From: JAGVJT01 sp964471225
GTDB lineage: Bacteria; Pseudomonadota; Gammaproteobacteria; Legionellales; Legionellaceae
NCBI GenBank assembly: GCA_964471225.1
Contig: CAYYEZ010000064.1
Span: 1-13,799 of the forward strand
DNA: 13,799 nucleotides
Reading direction: 5' to 3'
Below, one piece after another: positions 6,687-13,742 of the stretch. Below the pieces are notes generated by a model. That model worked only from the letters and a program-made list of their open reading frames with translations. It was not told the origin of the DNA and did no database searches. Position numbers and translations under genes: made by a program. Within the stretch, counting starts at the first letter, position 1, and the number at the start of each line of letters is the position of its first letter.

Positions 6687-9246
6687 CAAGAGAAGCCTCC
6701 TCATCGAATGGCGCATCAGGGAGCTCTTCGATACGTTGCATACCGACAACCTGCTCACCCGAAGCTACATTAATCAAGCGTACACCTTGCGTATTACGAC
6801 CAATAATAGAGAGCTCATTGACTCTAAAACGTACTAAAGTCCCCTGATCGGTGATCAGCATCGCTTCGTCGCCCTCATTCACTTGTACTGCACGAACTAC
6901 TTTGCCATTACGCTCATTCACTTGAATAGAAATCACACCCTGACCACCTCGACCAGTAATGCGATATTCCTCAATTTCGGTTCGTTTTCCATAGCCAAAC
7001 TGAGTGGCTGTCAGAATTGTTCCCGTAGATTGAGCCACAATTAAAGAAATGACGGATTGATCTTCTTGCAAGCGCATACCACGCACACCACGAGCAGTAC
7101 GCCCCATGGGCCGAATATGTTCTTCTGAAAAACGAATCACTTTGCCCGCATCTGAAAACAACATAATGTCTTGTTTCCCATCGGTCAGATCAACCCCAAT
7201 CAAACTATCTCCTTCATCCAGATCAATGGCGATGATTCCAGAGCTACGTCGTCTACTAAATGCTTCTAGCGATACTTTTTTTACAACACCTTGCTTGGTT
7301 ACCATTATGACAAAACGGCCTTCATGAAACTCTCGGACAGGCAATATGGCGTTGATGGCCTCACCGGCTGCGAGAGGCAGCACGTTCACAATCGGCTTAC
7401 CTCGTGATGTCCGGTTTGCTAAGGGCAACTCATAAGCTTTCACCCAATACAGCTTGCCATGGTTTGAAAAGCACAATAAAGTGTCATGCGTACTCGCTAA
7501 AACAAGCCTCGCGACGAAATCTTCATCTTTGACATTCGTTGCTATTTTACCTTTACCACCACGTCGTTGCGCATGATAAGTCGACAAAGGCTGATATTTG
7601 ACATAGCCTTGATGTGACAAAGTCACGACAACCGCTTCTTCGGTGATTAAATCTTCTATAGTCAGATCTTCTTGAGAAGCCATGATCTCAGTGCGACGCT
7701 CATCGCCAAACTGTGATTTCATTTCTAACAGCTCAGTGCGAATCACTTCTAATAATCGCTGATCTGAACCTAAAATAGCTAAAAGTTCTCCAATTTCAAC
7801 TAAAACGGCCTCAAACTCTTGAATAATTTTATCTTGCTCAAGTCCGGTTAAACGATGTAAACGCATTTCGAGAATGGCTTGTGCTTGCTGCTCAGACAAA
7901 TGATAACCATCTTCAAGCAAACCACAGCCCATAGCCAAGTCATCAGGCCGACTGGCATCCGCACCCGTTCGCTCAAGCATATTTTTTACCAAACCAGGCT
8001 GCCAAGCTCTTTCTAATAATCCAATTTTCGCATCACTTGGTGTTTTAGATTGTTTAATCAGTGCTATCATCTCATCGATATTGGCTAATGCGACACCCAA
8101 ACCCTCTAAAACATGAGCGCGTTGTCTTGCTTTCCTTAATTCAAAAATTGTTCGTCTCGTTACAACCTCTCGACGATGACGAATAAAACACTCTAAAATT
8201 TCTTTTAGATTCAGCGTCTTAGGTTGGCCATCTACGAGCGCAACCATATTCATGCCAAACACGCTTTGCATTTGTGTTTGCGCATATAAATTATTCAGAG
8301 TCACTTCAGGGACTTCGTTACGCTTCAACTCAATCACGACACGCATCCCGTCTTTATCAGACTCATCTCTTAATCCAGAAATAGAGTCTAGCTTCTTTTC
8401 CCTGACTAATTCTGCAATGCGTTCAACTAAGCGCGCTTTATTCACTTGATAAGGCAGTTCAGTAATAATAATAGCTTGACGCCCGGTTTGTTTATCTGTC
8501 TCTATCTCAGTGCGAGCCCGCATAATCGCACGACCACGGCCTGTACGGTACCCAGCAATAATACCTGCACGACCGTTGATAATTCCAGCCGTAGGAAAAT
8601 CAGGCCCAGGGATAATCGTCAGTAGATCGTCAATCGTAAGCTCTGGATTTTCAAGTAAAGCTAACACAGCATCGAGTACTTCAGTGAGGTTATGCGGTGG
8701 AATATTGGTCGCCATACCGACAGCAATACCCGATGAGCCATTCACTAGCAAGTTAGGAATGCGAGAGGGCAAAACAACAGGAGCGAATTCTGTTTCATCA
8801 TAGTTCGGGGCGAAATCAACGGTTTCTTTTTCTAAGTCAGCCAATAAGGCGTGAGCAAGCTTAGACATTCGAACTTCGGTATATCGCATCGCGGCGGGCG
8901 CATCACCATCAATGGAGCCGAAGTTTCCTTGACCATCAACCAAAAGGTAGCGCAGTGAAAATGGCTGCGCCATTCGGACAATCGTATCATAAACAGCCGT
9001 ATCCCCATGTGGGTGATATTTACCGATGACATCCCCCACAACACGAGCTGATTTCTTGTGTGGCTTATTCCAGTCATTTCCCAGTTCGCTCATTGCAAAT
9101 AAGACGCGACGATGCACCGGTTTCAAACCATCACGTACATCCGGCAATGCGCGCCCGACGATCACGCTCATCGCATAATCAAGATACGATTGCTTCAGTT
9201 CATCTTCGATGTTAACTGGCACCACTTCTTCTGCTGAATAAGCCAT
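6655..9246 (-). CDS. gyrA: DNA gyrase subunit A
   Basis: GyrA is the DNA-breaking subunit of the A2B2 gyrase that introduces negative supercoils. The 863-residue protein begins MAYSAEEVVPVNIEDELKQS. Its numbering matches E. coli through the breakage domain: the quinolone-binding region HPHGDTAVYD has Thr83 and Asp87, and the catalytic Tyr122 is in AMRYTEVR. The coiled-coil tower and exit-gate region follow. The C-terminal beta-pinwheel contains the GyrA-box QRRGGKG, which separates GyrA from ParC. The tail is acidic (ending DIDSSDE), as in gyrase tails that tune supercoiling. Tandem TAG TAG stops end it. The start ATG at 9246 has GGGAG close upstream. serC begins inside its last 32 nt, so gyrA heads the long minus-strand operon. 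Thr83 is the normal residue in several gammaproteobacteria and is not by itself a resistance call. Confidence 0.98.
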   Translation of the reverse strand: MAYSAEEVVPVNIEDELKQSYLDYAMSVIVGRALPDVRDGLKPVHRRVLFAMSELGNDWNKPHKKSARVVGDVIGKYHPHGDTAVYDTIVRMAQPFSLRYLLVDGQGNFGSIDGDAPAAMRYTEVRMSKLAHALLADLEKETVDFAPNYDETEFAPVVLPSRIPNLLVNGSSGIAVGMATNIPPHNLTEVLDAVLALLENPELTIDDLLTIIPGPDFPTAGIINGRAGIIAGYRTGRGRAIMRARTEIETDKQTGRQAIIITELPYQVNKARLVERIAELVREKKLDSISGLRDESDKDGMRVVIELKRNEVPEVTLNNLYAQTQMQSVFGMNMVALVDGQPKTLNLKEILECFIRHRREVVTRRTIFELRKARQRAHVLEGLGVALANIDEMIALIKQSKTPSDAKIGLLERAWQPGLVKNMLERTGADASRPDDLAMGCGLLEDGYHLSEQQAQAILEMRLHRLTGLEQDKIIQEFEAVLVEIGELLAILGSDQRLLEVIRTELLEMKSQFGDERRTEIMASQEDLTIEDLITEEAVVVTLSHQGYVKYQPLSTYHAQRRGGKGKIATNVKDEDFVARLVLASTHDTLLCFSNHGKLYWVKAYELPLANRTSRGKPIVNVLPLAAGEAINAILPVREFHEGRFVIMVTKQGVVKKVSLEAFSRRRSSGIIAIDLDEGDSLIGVDLTDGKQDIMLFSDAGKVIRFSEEHIRPMGRTARGVRGMRLQEDQSVISLIVAQSTGTILTATQFGYGKRTEIEEYRITGRGGQGVISIQVNERNGKVVRAVQVNEGDEAMLITDQGTLVRFRVNELSIIGRNTQGVRLINVASGEQVVGMQRIEELPDAPFDEEASLDEPDIDSSDE

Positions 9247-9309
9247 AAACTCCCAAGTCTCCGCTGTTCACAAACGTTTGAAGTAGGATAACACAGCCAT
9301 CATAGAGTT

Positions 9310-9340
9310 AATATACCCACGAAACTTGTTGAAGACACAA
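9310..9340 (-). promoter_or_regulatory. Possible gyrA promoter
   Basis: On the minus strand TTGTGT (9340-9335) and TATATT (9315-9310) could form -35 and -10 boxes. The spacing is 19 bp, which is longer than ideal. Transcription would begin about 55-60 bp upstream of the gyrA ATG. The match is modest and this is a guess based on position. The rest of the 235-bp gap (9247-9481) shows no gene. I saw no convincing terminator for radA in it, only short AT-rich and weakly palindromic stretches such as TTGCTGAGCAA (minus strand). Confidence 0.3.
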
Positions 9341-9481
9341 AAATGAGATAGCTTAACTAAAAATAAGGCCTTGACTCCAACCAACTTTCTACTTTATCAC
9401 CTACCAAATGGTTCGTTTTTTTGCTCAGCAATACCGTTTCAACCATATTGCATGTGTAGGGTTCAGTTTTGACAACATTAG

Positions 9482-10828
9482 CTAGACAAAATTAACCAGC
9501 TCTTGAATTGATTTTAAAGGAATAATCTCAATCCCCATAGCTTGTTTAGGTGCATTTGACGCAGGAATAATCGCACGCTTAAAACCATGCTTTGCGGCTT
9601 CTTTCAATCGATCTTGACCATTTTGTACGGGCCTAATTTCACCAGCAAGCCCCACCTCACCAAAAACAATTGTTTCTGCATCAAACACACGATTTTTTAA
9701 ACTCGACACCACGGATGCAGCAATAGCGAGATCGCTTGCTGTTTCTGTAATTTTCACGCCACCCACAACATTGATAAATACATCTTGATCATACGTAGCA
9801 ATTTGCGCATGTCGATGCAACACCGCCAGTAAAATTGCAAGCCTTGGTTGCTCAAGACCTGCGGTGACACGCTTAGGTTGTTGTCCATGCGCTTCATCAA
9901 CGAGTGCCTGAACCTCAACTAAAAGGGGACGCGTCCCTTCCCACGTCACCATAATCGCACTTCCAGGTTTAGGTTCTGATTGTCGTGACAAAAAAATCGC
10001 TGATGGATTATTCACCTCTTTGAGACCTTTATCAGTCATTGCAAAAACACCTATTTCATTGACCGCGCCAAAGCGATTTTTGATCGCGCGAATCACACGA
10101 AAACGCTGATCAGATTGACCTTCGAAATAGAGCACTGTATCGACCATGTGCTCGAGCACACGAGGACCGGCTAAAGCACCATCTTTTGTCACGTGCCCCA
10201 CTAAAAAAATGGCTGTTCCAGTCGCTTTTGCATAACGCACCAGTTGTGCCGTTGCTTCTCTTACTTGTCCAACACTTCCGGCCGCGGAGGACAACGTCTC
10301 TGTAAACAAGGTTTGTACGGAATCAATCACCATCATTTTGGGTTTTGCTTCTTTAGCATGAAGCAGGATAGTTTCAACATGTGTTTCAGCCAGCAAATTA
10401 AATTGTTTGGCATTCACTTGTAAGCGTGCCGCACGCATTGCAACTTGTTGTAAGGACTCTTCTCCTGTCACATAAAGTACCGGATGTTTTGTTGAAAGAA
10501 ACGCCAGCGCTTGAAGAAGTAGTGTTGACTTCCCAATACCAGGATCGCCCCCAATCAGCACCACAGAGCTCTCAACTAAACCACCACCTAGGACACGATT
10601 TAGCTCGGACAGTTTCAAATCAAATCTTAAGTCTTGTTCAAATACAATATCGGCTAACGGTAAAACAGACGAACGCGCATCTGCGTAGTGTGTCACCCGC
10701 GAATGTGGCTTCGCGACAAAGGTCTCTTCAGCGATAGTATTCCAAGCATGACACTGCGTGCACTGCCCTGACCATTGTGAAAATGAGGCACCACATTGAT
10801 GGCACACATATTTGGTTTTTACTTTCAT
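9482..10828 (-). CDS. radA: DNA repair protein RadA (Sms), RecA/Lon-like branch-migration helicase
   Basis: RadA extends strand exchange and branch migration during recombinational repair, working with RecA. The 448-residue protein (E. coli 460) opens with a zinc finger (C9-x2-C12, C23-x2-C26). It then has the RecA-like ATPase with Walker A GGDPGIGKST (93-102), Walker B-like MMVIDS (165-170), and the diagnostic RadA motif KNRFG (250-254). The C-terminal third is the Lon-protease-like domain that lacks proteolytic activity (INVVGGVKITETASDLAIA). The open frame runs three codons upstream to GTG 10837; the ATG at 10828 is preferred because GGTGA lies five bases before it and it gives the family MK-x-K start. 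It is divergent from xseB across 48 bp. In Legionella-type genomes radA also stands outside large operons, but I see no functional link with its neighbours here. Confidence 0.95.
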   Translation of the reverse strand: MKVKTKYVCHQCGASFSQWSGQCTQCHAWNTIAEETFVAKPHSRVTHYADARSSVLPLADIVFEQDLRFDLKLSELNRVLGGGLVESSVVLIGGDPGIGKSTLLLQALAFLSTKHPVLYVTGEESLQQVAMRAARLQVNAKQFNLLAETHVETILLHAKEAKPKMMVIDSVQTLFTETLSSAAGSVGQVREATAQLVRYAKATGTAIFLVGHVTKDGALAGPRVLEHMVDTVLYFEGQSDQRFRVIRAIKNRFGAVNEIGVFAMTDKGLKEVNNPSAIFLSRQSEPKPGSAIMVTWEGTRPLLVEVQALVDEAHGQQPKRVTAGLEQPRLAILLAVLHRHAQIATYDQDVFINVVGGVKITETASDLAIAASVVSSLKNRVFDAETIVFGEVGLAGEIRPVQNGQDRLKEAAKHGFKRAIIPASNAPKQAMGIEIIPLKSIQELVNFV

Positions 10829-10846
10829 CACTATCACCGTTATACT
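10818..10846 (+). promoter_or_regulatory. Likely xseB-ispA promoter
   Basis: TTTACT (10818-10823) and TATACT (10841-10846) are separated by 17 bp, giving four and five matches to the sigma70 boxes. The predicted start is about 25 bp before the xseB ATG. The boxes overlap the radA start codon region, so transcription of the two divergent genes may interfere. No equally good minus-strand promoter for radA is visible in the 48-bp gap. Confidence 0.45.
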
Positions 10847-10876
10847 TTCAACGTTTTAAATCTTCATGAGTCTAGC

Positions 10877-11083
10877 ATGGCCAATCCATCTTTTGAACAA
10901 TCCATTCAGTCCCTAGAGAGCATTGTCACCCAACTTGAAAAAGGGGAGTTAACGCTTGACGATGCACTCAAACAATTTGAAACAGGCATCAAACTTGCCC
11001 GTCAATGCCAAAAAACACTCAAAGAGGCAGAAAAAAAAGTTGCTGCTTTAAATAAATCACTGGATATAAATGACGATGAATAA
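10877..11083 (+). CDS. xseB: Exodeoxyribonuclease VII small subunit
   Basis: XseB is the small subunit of ExoVII, which degrades single-stranded DNA and works with the large XseA subunit (not in this window). The 68-residue product is all helical and has the family core FEQSIQSLESIVTQLEKGEL followed by LDDALKQFETGIKLARQCQK. This is the conserved helical hairpin. E. coli XseB is 80 aa, so length is normal. The open frame extends upstream to 10796, but that stretch is the reverse of radA and lacks homology; ATG 10877 is used. No strong Shine-Dalgarno is seen, only ATGAG about 8 bases before. It overlaps ispA by 14 nt, the usual arrangement. Confidence 0.94.
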   Translation: MANPSFEQSIQSLESIVTQLEKGELTLDDALKQFETGIKLARQCQKTLKEAEKKVAALNKSLDINDDE

Positions 11084-11957
11084 TGCCATCAACACTTATC
11101 TTGCGCGTCACGAACGCATACTTGCTGCGATCATTGAAAAGCAAGTTGTTCCTGCTACACGACTGAAAGCCGCAATCGAGTACAGTTTGTTTCCTGGAGG
11201 AAAACGATTTCGTCCATTACTCGTTTACTTAGCAGGTGAGTTAACTCATGCACAGATAGAGGCTTTAGACACCATCGCAGTCGCCATTGAGCTTTCACAT
11301 TGCTTTTCCTTAGTACATGACGACCTACCAGCAATGGATGATGATGATTATCGCAGAGGTAAATTAAGCTGTCACAAAGCCTTCGATGAAGCCACCGCGA
11401 TTTTAGCGGGAGATGGTATGCAAGCATTAGCCATCGAAATTTTACTGTCTACACTTCCAAAGATACTCGATGCACAAAAAGTCATCTCGATTGCCGAGAT
11501 CGTCCTGAAGGCAATAGGTATTCAAGGTATGCTTAGCGGTCAATGTTTAGACTTAACAGAACTAACGGCCCCCATTCATGAAAAAAGATTATTCGAGATT
11601 CATCGGTTAAAAACAGGGCGCGTGATAGAGGCTTGTATTCAATGCGCTATCCTTGCTGGAGCATCTGAACAAGAGGAATCTGAAGCGCTACAAGATTATG
11701 CCTCTCAACTGGGTTTACTGTTTCAAATGCAGGACGATTATCTCGATCGTTACGCCACACATAAACTAGGCAAAAATCGTGCCTCAGATCTCATCAATCA
11801 AAAAACAACTTTCGCAACACTTTACACAGAGGAAGCACTCGAAGCATTAATTTATACTCATCACGAAAGACTGGAAAAAACACTCTCTCTTTTTGGAAAA
11901 AGAGCCGAAACTTTGAACCTGCTCATGCAAGACTTGCTCAAGATTAAAGTTCGTTGA
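11070..11957 (+). CDS. ispA: Farnesyl diphosphate synthase (polyprenyl synthase)
   Basis: IspA condenses isopentenyl and dimethylallyl/geranyl diphosphate to farnesyl diphosphate, the precursor of undecaprenyl phosphate and quinone tails. The 295-residue protein (E. coli 299) has the GGKRFRP substrate-binding segment (43-49) and the first Asp-rich motif DDLPAMDDDDYRRG (84-97). That motif has the DDxxxxD spacing of bacterial type II FPP synthases. The second motif is QDDYLD (221-226), with KTG at 181-183. Two starts are possible, ATG 11070 and ATG 11076; GGA at 11062-11064 suits the first better. The gene overlaps the xseB end by 14 nt, implying coupling. dxs, often next in gammaproteobacteria, is absent. 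A strong promoter for the following gene begins within its last bases. Confidence 0.95.
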   Translation: MTMNNAINTYLARHERILAAIIEKQVVPATRLKAAIEYSLFPGGKRFRPLLVYLAGELTHAQIEALDTIAVAIELSHCFSLVHDDLPAMDDDDYRRGKLSCHKAFDEATAILAGDGMQALAIEILLSTLPKILDAQKVISIAEIVLKAIGIQGMLSGQCLDLTELTAPIHEKRLFEIHRLKTGRVIEACIQCAILAGASEQEESEALQDYASQLGLLFQMQDDYLDRYATHKLGKNRASDLINQKTTFATLYTEEALEALIYTHHERLEKTLSLFGKRAETLNLLMQDLLKIKVR

Positions 11958-11983
11958 CTCATTATTGATCTGACTGGTATAAT
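11954..11983 (+). promoter_or_regulatory. Strong extended -10 promoter driving the 12030 gene
   Basis: TTGACT (11954-11959, five of six consensus bases), an 18-bp spacer, and TATAAT (11978-11983, perfect) preceded by TGG, which makes an extended -10. The -35 box overlaps the ispA stop codon. Predicted transcription start is near 11990, giving a leader of about 40 nt ending in TGGAG (12018-12022), seven bases before the ATG at 12030. This is among the best sigma70 matches in the window and suggests high constitutive expression of the following unknown gene. Confidence 0.8.
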
Positions 11984-12029
11984 CGCGCCGCGTTAGATCC
12001 TACCGATATAACATAACTGGAGATTTTTT

Positions 12030-12662
12030 ATGCCATCGACAACAATAAATAGATCCATGTCCAGCATCAACTACTGCTTTTTACTCAAGTGTCTCGCAGG
12101 TGTTGCTTTAGCTGGATTTATCATTGCTATGCTCATGAAGCCTACATACATTGTTGTCGCAGCTGCAGCAGCAATGGCACCAGCGTTAGGGACAGCAATT
12201 TTCTTACCACTTGTAGCATTACTCGCGCTGACACTGCTTATTGGATTGGCTGCGTCGATTCCTTCTGCAACTTACGTACCAGGCCCTAGACCACCTGTGG
12301 TGTATCCTTGGTACCAACCTGCGGGCTGGTTCGGTCCTACGTACGCAAATTATGGTTGGTTTGATTATATGTTCGGTTTACAGCCAGCAAATTATCACGC
12401 TCGAAATTGGGGAGGGACTGTCCATTCGCGTCACTTCAACCATGGACCAAACTCTACAGGAGGAAACCTACACGGACACACGAGTGCGCCTTTTTACGGT
12501 AGTGGAACCACTCATAGTCGAGATATTCCTATGACAAGCGCTTCAACACACTCTCTCCACAACCACTCTATCCTTAGGACTAACTACGGAACAGGTGTAC
12601 CACCATCTCAAGATCGTGGACATCATGCACCGTCCAGCAGTAGCCAGCACGGTCACCGTTAA
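12030..12662 (+). CDS. Unrecognised small membrane protein with His/Gly/Ser-rich tail
   Basis: I do not recognise this 210-residue protein. It has a short polar N-terminus, then two hydrophobic stretches (about 17-36 and 40-76, the second rich in Ala and Leu), so it is probably an inner-membrane hairpin. Next is a Pro/Tyr/Trp-rich linker (about 82-115: VPGPRPPVVYPWYQPAGWFG and a YGWFDYMFG stretch). The tail (about 121-210) is low-complexity: His-, Ser-, Gly- and Asn-rich, with about 14 histidines, ending QHGHR. A good Shine-Dalgarno (TGGAG) and a strong promoter support it as a real gene. The tail could bind metal or be disordered; that is speculation. It resembles the next gene (12801) in layout: two N-terminal membrane segments plus a low-complexity polar tail, each with its own promoter. 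No enzyme motif or clear signal-peptidase site is seen. The coding assignment is confident; the function is unknown. Confidence 0.78.
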   Translation: MPSTTINRSMSSINYCFLLKCLAGVALAGFIIAMLMKPTYIVVAAAAAMAPALGTAIFLPLVALLALTLLIGLAASIPSATYVPGPRPPVVYPWYQPAGWFGPTYANYGWFDYMFGLQPANYHARNWGGTVHSRHFNHGPNSTGGNLHGHTSAPFYGSGTTHSRDIPMTSASTHSLHNHSILRTNYGTGVPPSQDRGHHAPSSSSQHGHR

Positions 12663-12678
12663 TCTTCTCTTCAAAATA

Positions 12679-12702
12679 GCCGCGATGAATCTTTCGCGGC
12701 TT
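12679..12702. terminator. Hairpin after the 12030 gene, probable weak terminator
   Basis: AGCCGCGA (12679-12686) and TCGCGGCT (12695-12702) form a perfect 8-bp GC-rich stem with an 8-base loop, 17 bp after the stop codon. It is followed on the plus strand by TTAAAAATAAG rather than a run of T, so it may stop transcription poorly or protect the mRNA 3' end. Confidence 0.5.
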
Positions 12703-12717
12703 AAAAATAAGTTATAT

Positions 12718-12746
12718 TGACTCTTAATTAATCATAATGTAAAATC
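12718..12746 (+). promoter_or_regulatory. Promoter for the 12801 repeat-protein gene
   Basis: TTGACT (12718-12723) and TAAAAT (12741-12746) are separated by 17 bp, five of six matches in each box with ideal spacing. The -35 is the same TTGACT as at the 12030 gene. Predicted start is near 12753, giving a leader of about 48 nt that includes a small hairpin (12752-12767). Confidence 0.7.
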
Positions 12747-12751
12747 TTTTT

Positions 12752-12767
12752 CTTGATATTTCAAGAT
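12752..12767 (+). other. Short inverted repeat at the 5' end of the 12801 transcript
   Basis: TCTTGA (12752-12757) and TCAAGA (12762-12767) pair around a TATT loop at or next to the predicted transcription start. It could be a 5' stabilising hairpin or a small operator. Six base pairs in AT-rich DNA can occur by chance, so the role is uncertain. Confidence 0.35.
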
Positions 12768-12800
12768 ATGTTGCTCTTAAAATTAATTGAGGAGAGATGA

Positions 12801-13358
12801 ATGAAAAAGATTTTAGCCACCCTAGCCCTCTTAGCAATGATTGCCTTCATCGCAGCTGCCTGCGTTGTTACAGCTCCTGCTATTATTGCCGTATTTAGCG
12901 TACTCGCATTTTCAATGCTAATCGCCGCTATTTACGTCGCCACACTCTCAGCGCCTACTGCAATCCATACAAGACAACCTGTTCTTGTTGTACCACAAGC
13001 ACCAGTAATCCACACTCGAGCACCAGCACCTCTTTTTGTTGCACCACGAGCAGCAGTAATCCACACTCGAGCACCAGCACCTCTTTTTGTTGCACCACAA
13101 GCACCAGTGATCCACACTCGAGCACCAGCCGCTCTTTTTTCTGCACCACGAGCAGCACTGATCGACACTAGAACCCCGGCATCTCTTGGATCGGTAGTTC
13201 ATGAAGCAACACGAAATGCGATGACATTTGAGCCAAGACATGTCATCGCTGCGCCAAACAGAAGAGACCATTTTCACTCACTAGCTGCAAGCTCTGCATT
13301 GCCTAGAGCCAGAGCTTGTAGTCAAGACGTCTCATCAAATACTCACTCTCGTAGATAA
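12801..13358 (+). CDS. Unrecognised membrane protein with HTRAPAP tandem repeats
   Basis: I do not recognise this 185-residue protein. It starts MKKILATLALL and has a long hydrophobic region (about 4-50), best read as two membrane helices (about 4-23 and 26-49). A cysteine at 21 is preceded by AAA and does not match a normal lipobox. Residues 54-136 are five degenerate tandem units, mostly 17 residues, of the form VIHTRAPAPLFVAP followed by QAP or RAA. The rest (137-185) is polar and basic, with His and Arg, ending NTHSRR. AGGAG (12790-12794) lies six bases before the ATG, a TTGACT/TAAAAT promoter lies upstream, and a strong terminator follows 17 bp after the stop. All of this supports a real, separately transcribed gene. 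The regular Pro/Ala-rich repeats suggest an extended surface or periplasmic stalk, or a binding array; this is inference. It shares general architecture with the 12030 gene. Confidence 0.8.
   Translation: MKKILATLALLAMIAFIAAACVVTAPAIIAVFSVLAFSMLIAAIYVATLSAPTAIHTRQPVLVVPQAPVIHTRAPAPLFVAPRAAVIHTRAPAPLFVAPQAPVIHTRAPAALFSAPRAALIDTRTPASLGSVVHEATRNAMTFEPRHVIAAPNRRDHFHSLAASSALPRARACSQDVSSNTHSRR
12960..13208 (+). repeat. In-frame 51-bp tandem repeat inside the 12801 gene
   Basis: There are five units: 12960-13004 (45 bp), 13005-13055, 13056-13106, 13107-13157 and the decayed 13158-13208. The second and third differ at only two of 51 bases. Unit ends alternate QAP, RAA, QAP, RAA, so a 102-bp (34-residue) double unit may have been duplicated. 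The length is a multiple of three, so copy changes keep the frame. Confidence 0.9.
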
Positions 13359-13370
13359 CATCTATAAACA

Positions 13371-13399
13371 AAAAAGAGCCCGAGAAGTCGGGCTTTTTT
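13371..13399 (+). terminator. Rho-independent terminator of the 12801 gene
   Basis: AGCCCGA (13377-13383) pairs with TCGGGCT (13388-13394) around a GAAG loop. The stem is followed by a run of T (13394-13399), and five A upstream (13371-13375) can extend the pairing. It begins 12 bp after the stop codon and separates the gene from the tRNA promoter. Confidence 0.92.
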
Positions 13400-13412
13400 A
13401 TTGTTAAAATGC

Positions 13413-13440
13413 TTGACAGCATATATCGTTGTCCTATAAA
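13413..13440 (+). promoter_or_regulatory. tRNA operon promoter
   Basis: Consensus TTGACA (13413-13418) and TATAAA (13435-13440) with a 16-bp spacer. Predicted start is about 10-12 bp before the tRNA-Ala 5' end. The sequence after the -10 (CTTCGGTTC) is not the GC-rich discriminator typical of strongly stringently controlled promoters. Confidence 0.8.
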
Positions 13441-13458
13441 CTTCGGTTCTCTTTTTGA

Positions 13459-13534
<76 letters not shown>

Positions 13535-13560
13535 GCGTTGAGAACACTCAATATTAGACG

Positions 13561-13636
13561 GTCCCCATCGTCTAGAGGCCTAGGACATCGCCCTTTCACG
13601 GCGGTAACGGGGGTTCGAATCCCCCTGGGGACGCCA
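13561..13636 (+). tRNA. tRNA-Glu (TTC), copy 1
   Basis: A 76-nt cloverleaf with encoded CCA. Acceptor GTCCCCA/TGGGGAC, anticodon loop CTTTCAC with anticodon TTC at 13595-13597, T arm GGGGG-TTCGAAT-CCCCC. It lies 26 bp after tRNA-Ala. It differs from copy 2 only at 13581 (T in the D loop). Confidence 0.98.
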
Positions 13637-13666
13637 TACAATTTGATTTAATATATACACCGACCT

Positions 13667-13742
13667 GTCCCCATCGTCTAGAGGCCCAGGACATCGCCCT
13701 TTCACGGCGGTAACGGGGGTTCGAATCCCCCTGGGGACGCCA
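13667..13742 (+). tRNA. tRNA-Glu (TTC), copy 2
   Basis: A second 76-nt tRNA-Glu with encoded CCA and anticodon TTC at 13701-13703, 30 bp after copy 1. The only difference is C at 13687 in the D loop. No separate promoter or terminator is clear; the remaining 57 bases of the window show neither another tRNA nor a terminator. Confidence 0.98.

Noticed and set aside
8987..9007. Quinolone-resistance mutation at GyrA position 83
   Set aside because: Thr83 is the normal residue in several gammaproteobacteria such as Pseudomonas and Legionella, and Asp87 is intact.
9409..9483. 24-codon plus-strand open frame in the gyrA-radA gap
   Set aside because: It has no ribosome binding site or promoter and is too short to support without other evidence.
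11155..11427. Minus-strand frame inside ispA
   Set aside because: It is a shadow of the well-supported ispA frame with no recognisable motifs.
12089..12534. Overlapping plus-strand frames within the 12030 gene
   Set aside because: They have no Shine-Dalgarno sequence, and the main frame has the promoter, ribosome site and coherent membrane pattern.
12801..12870. Lipoprotein signal in the 12801 protein
   Set aside because: The residues before Cys21 are AAA, lacking the Leu/Val/Ile at -3, and a second hydrophobic stretch follows directly.
12960..13208. CRISPR-like regular repeats
   Set aside because: The units are contiguous, without unique spacers, and keep one reading frame with a protein-like pattern.
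12932..13277. Three minus-strand frames opposite the repeat region
   Set aside because: They are open only because the 51-bp repeat lacks stops in those frames; they have no ribosome site and no family resemblance.
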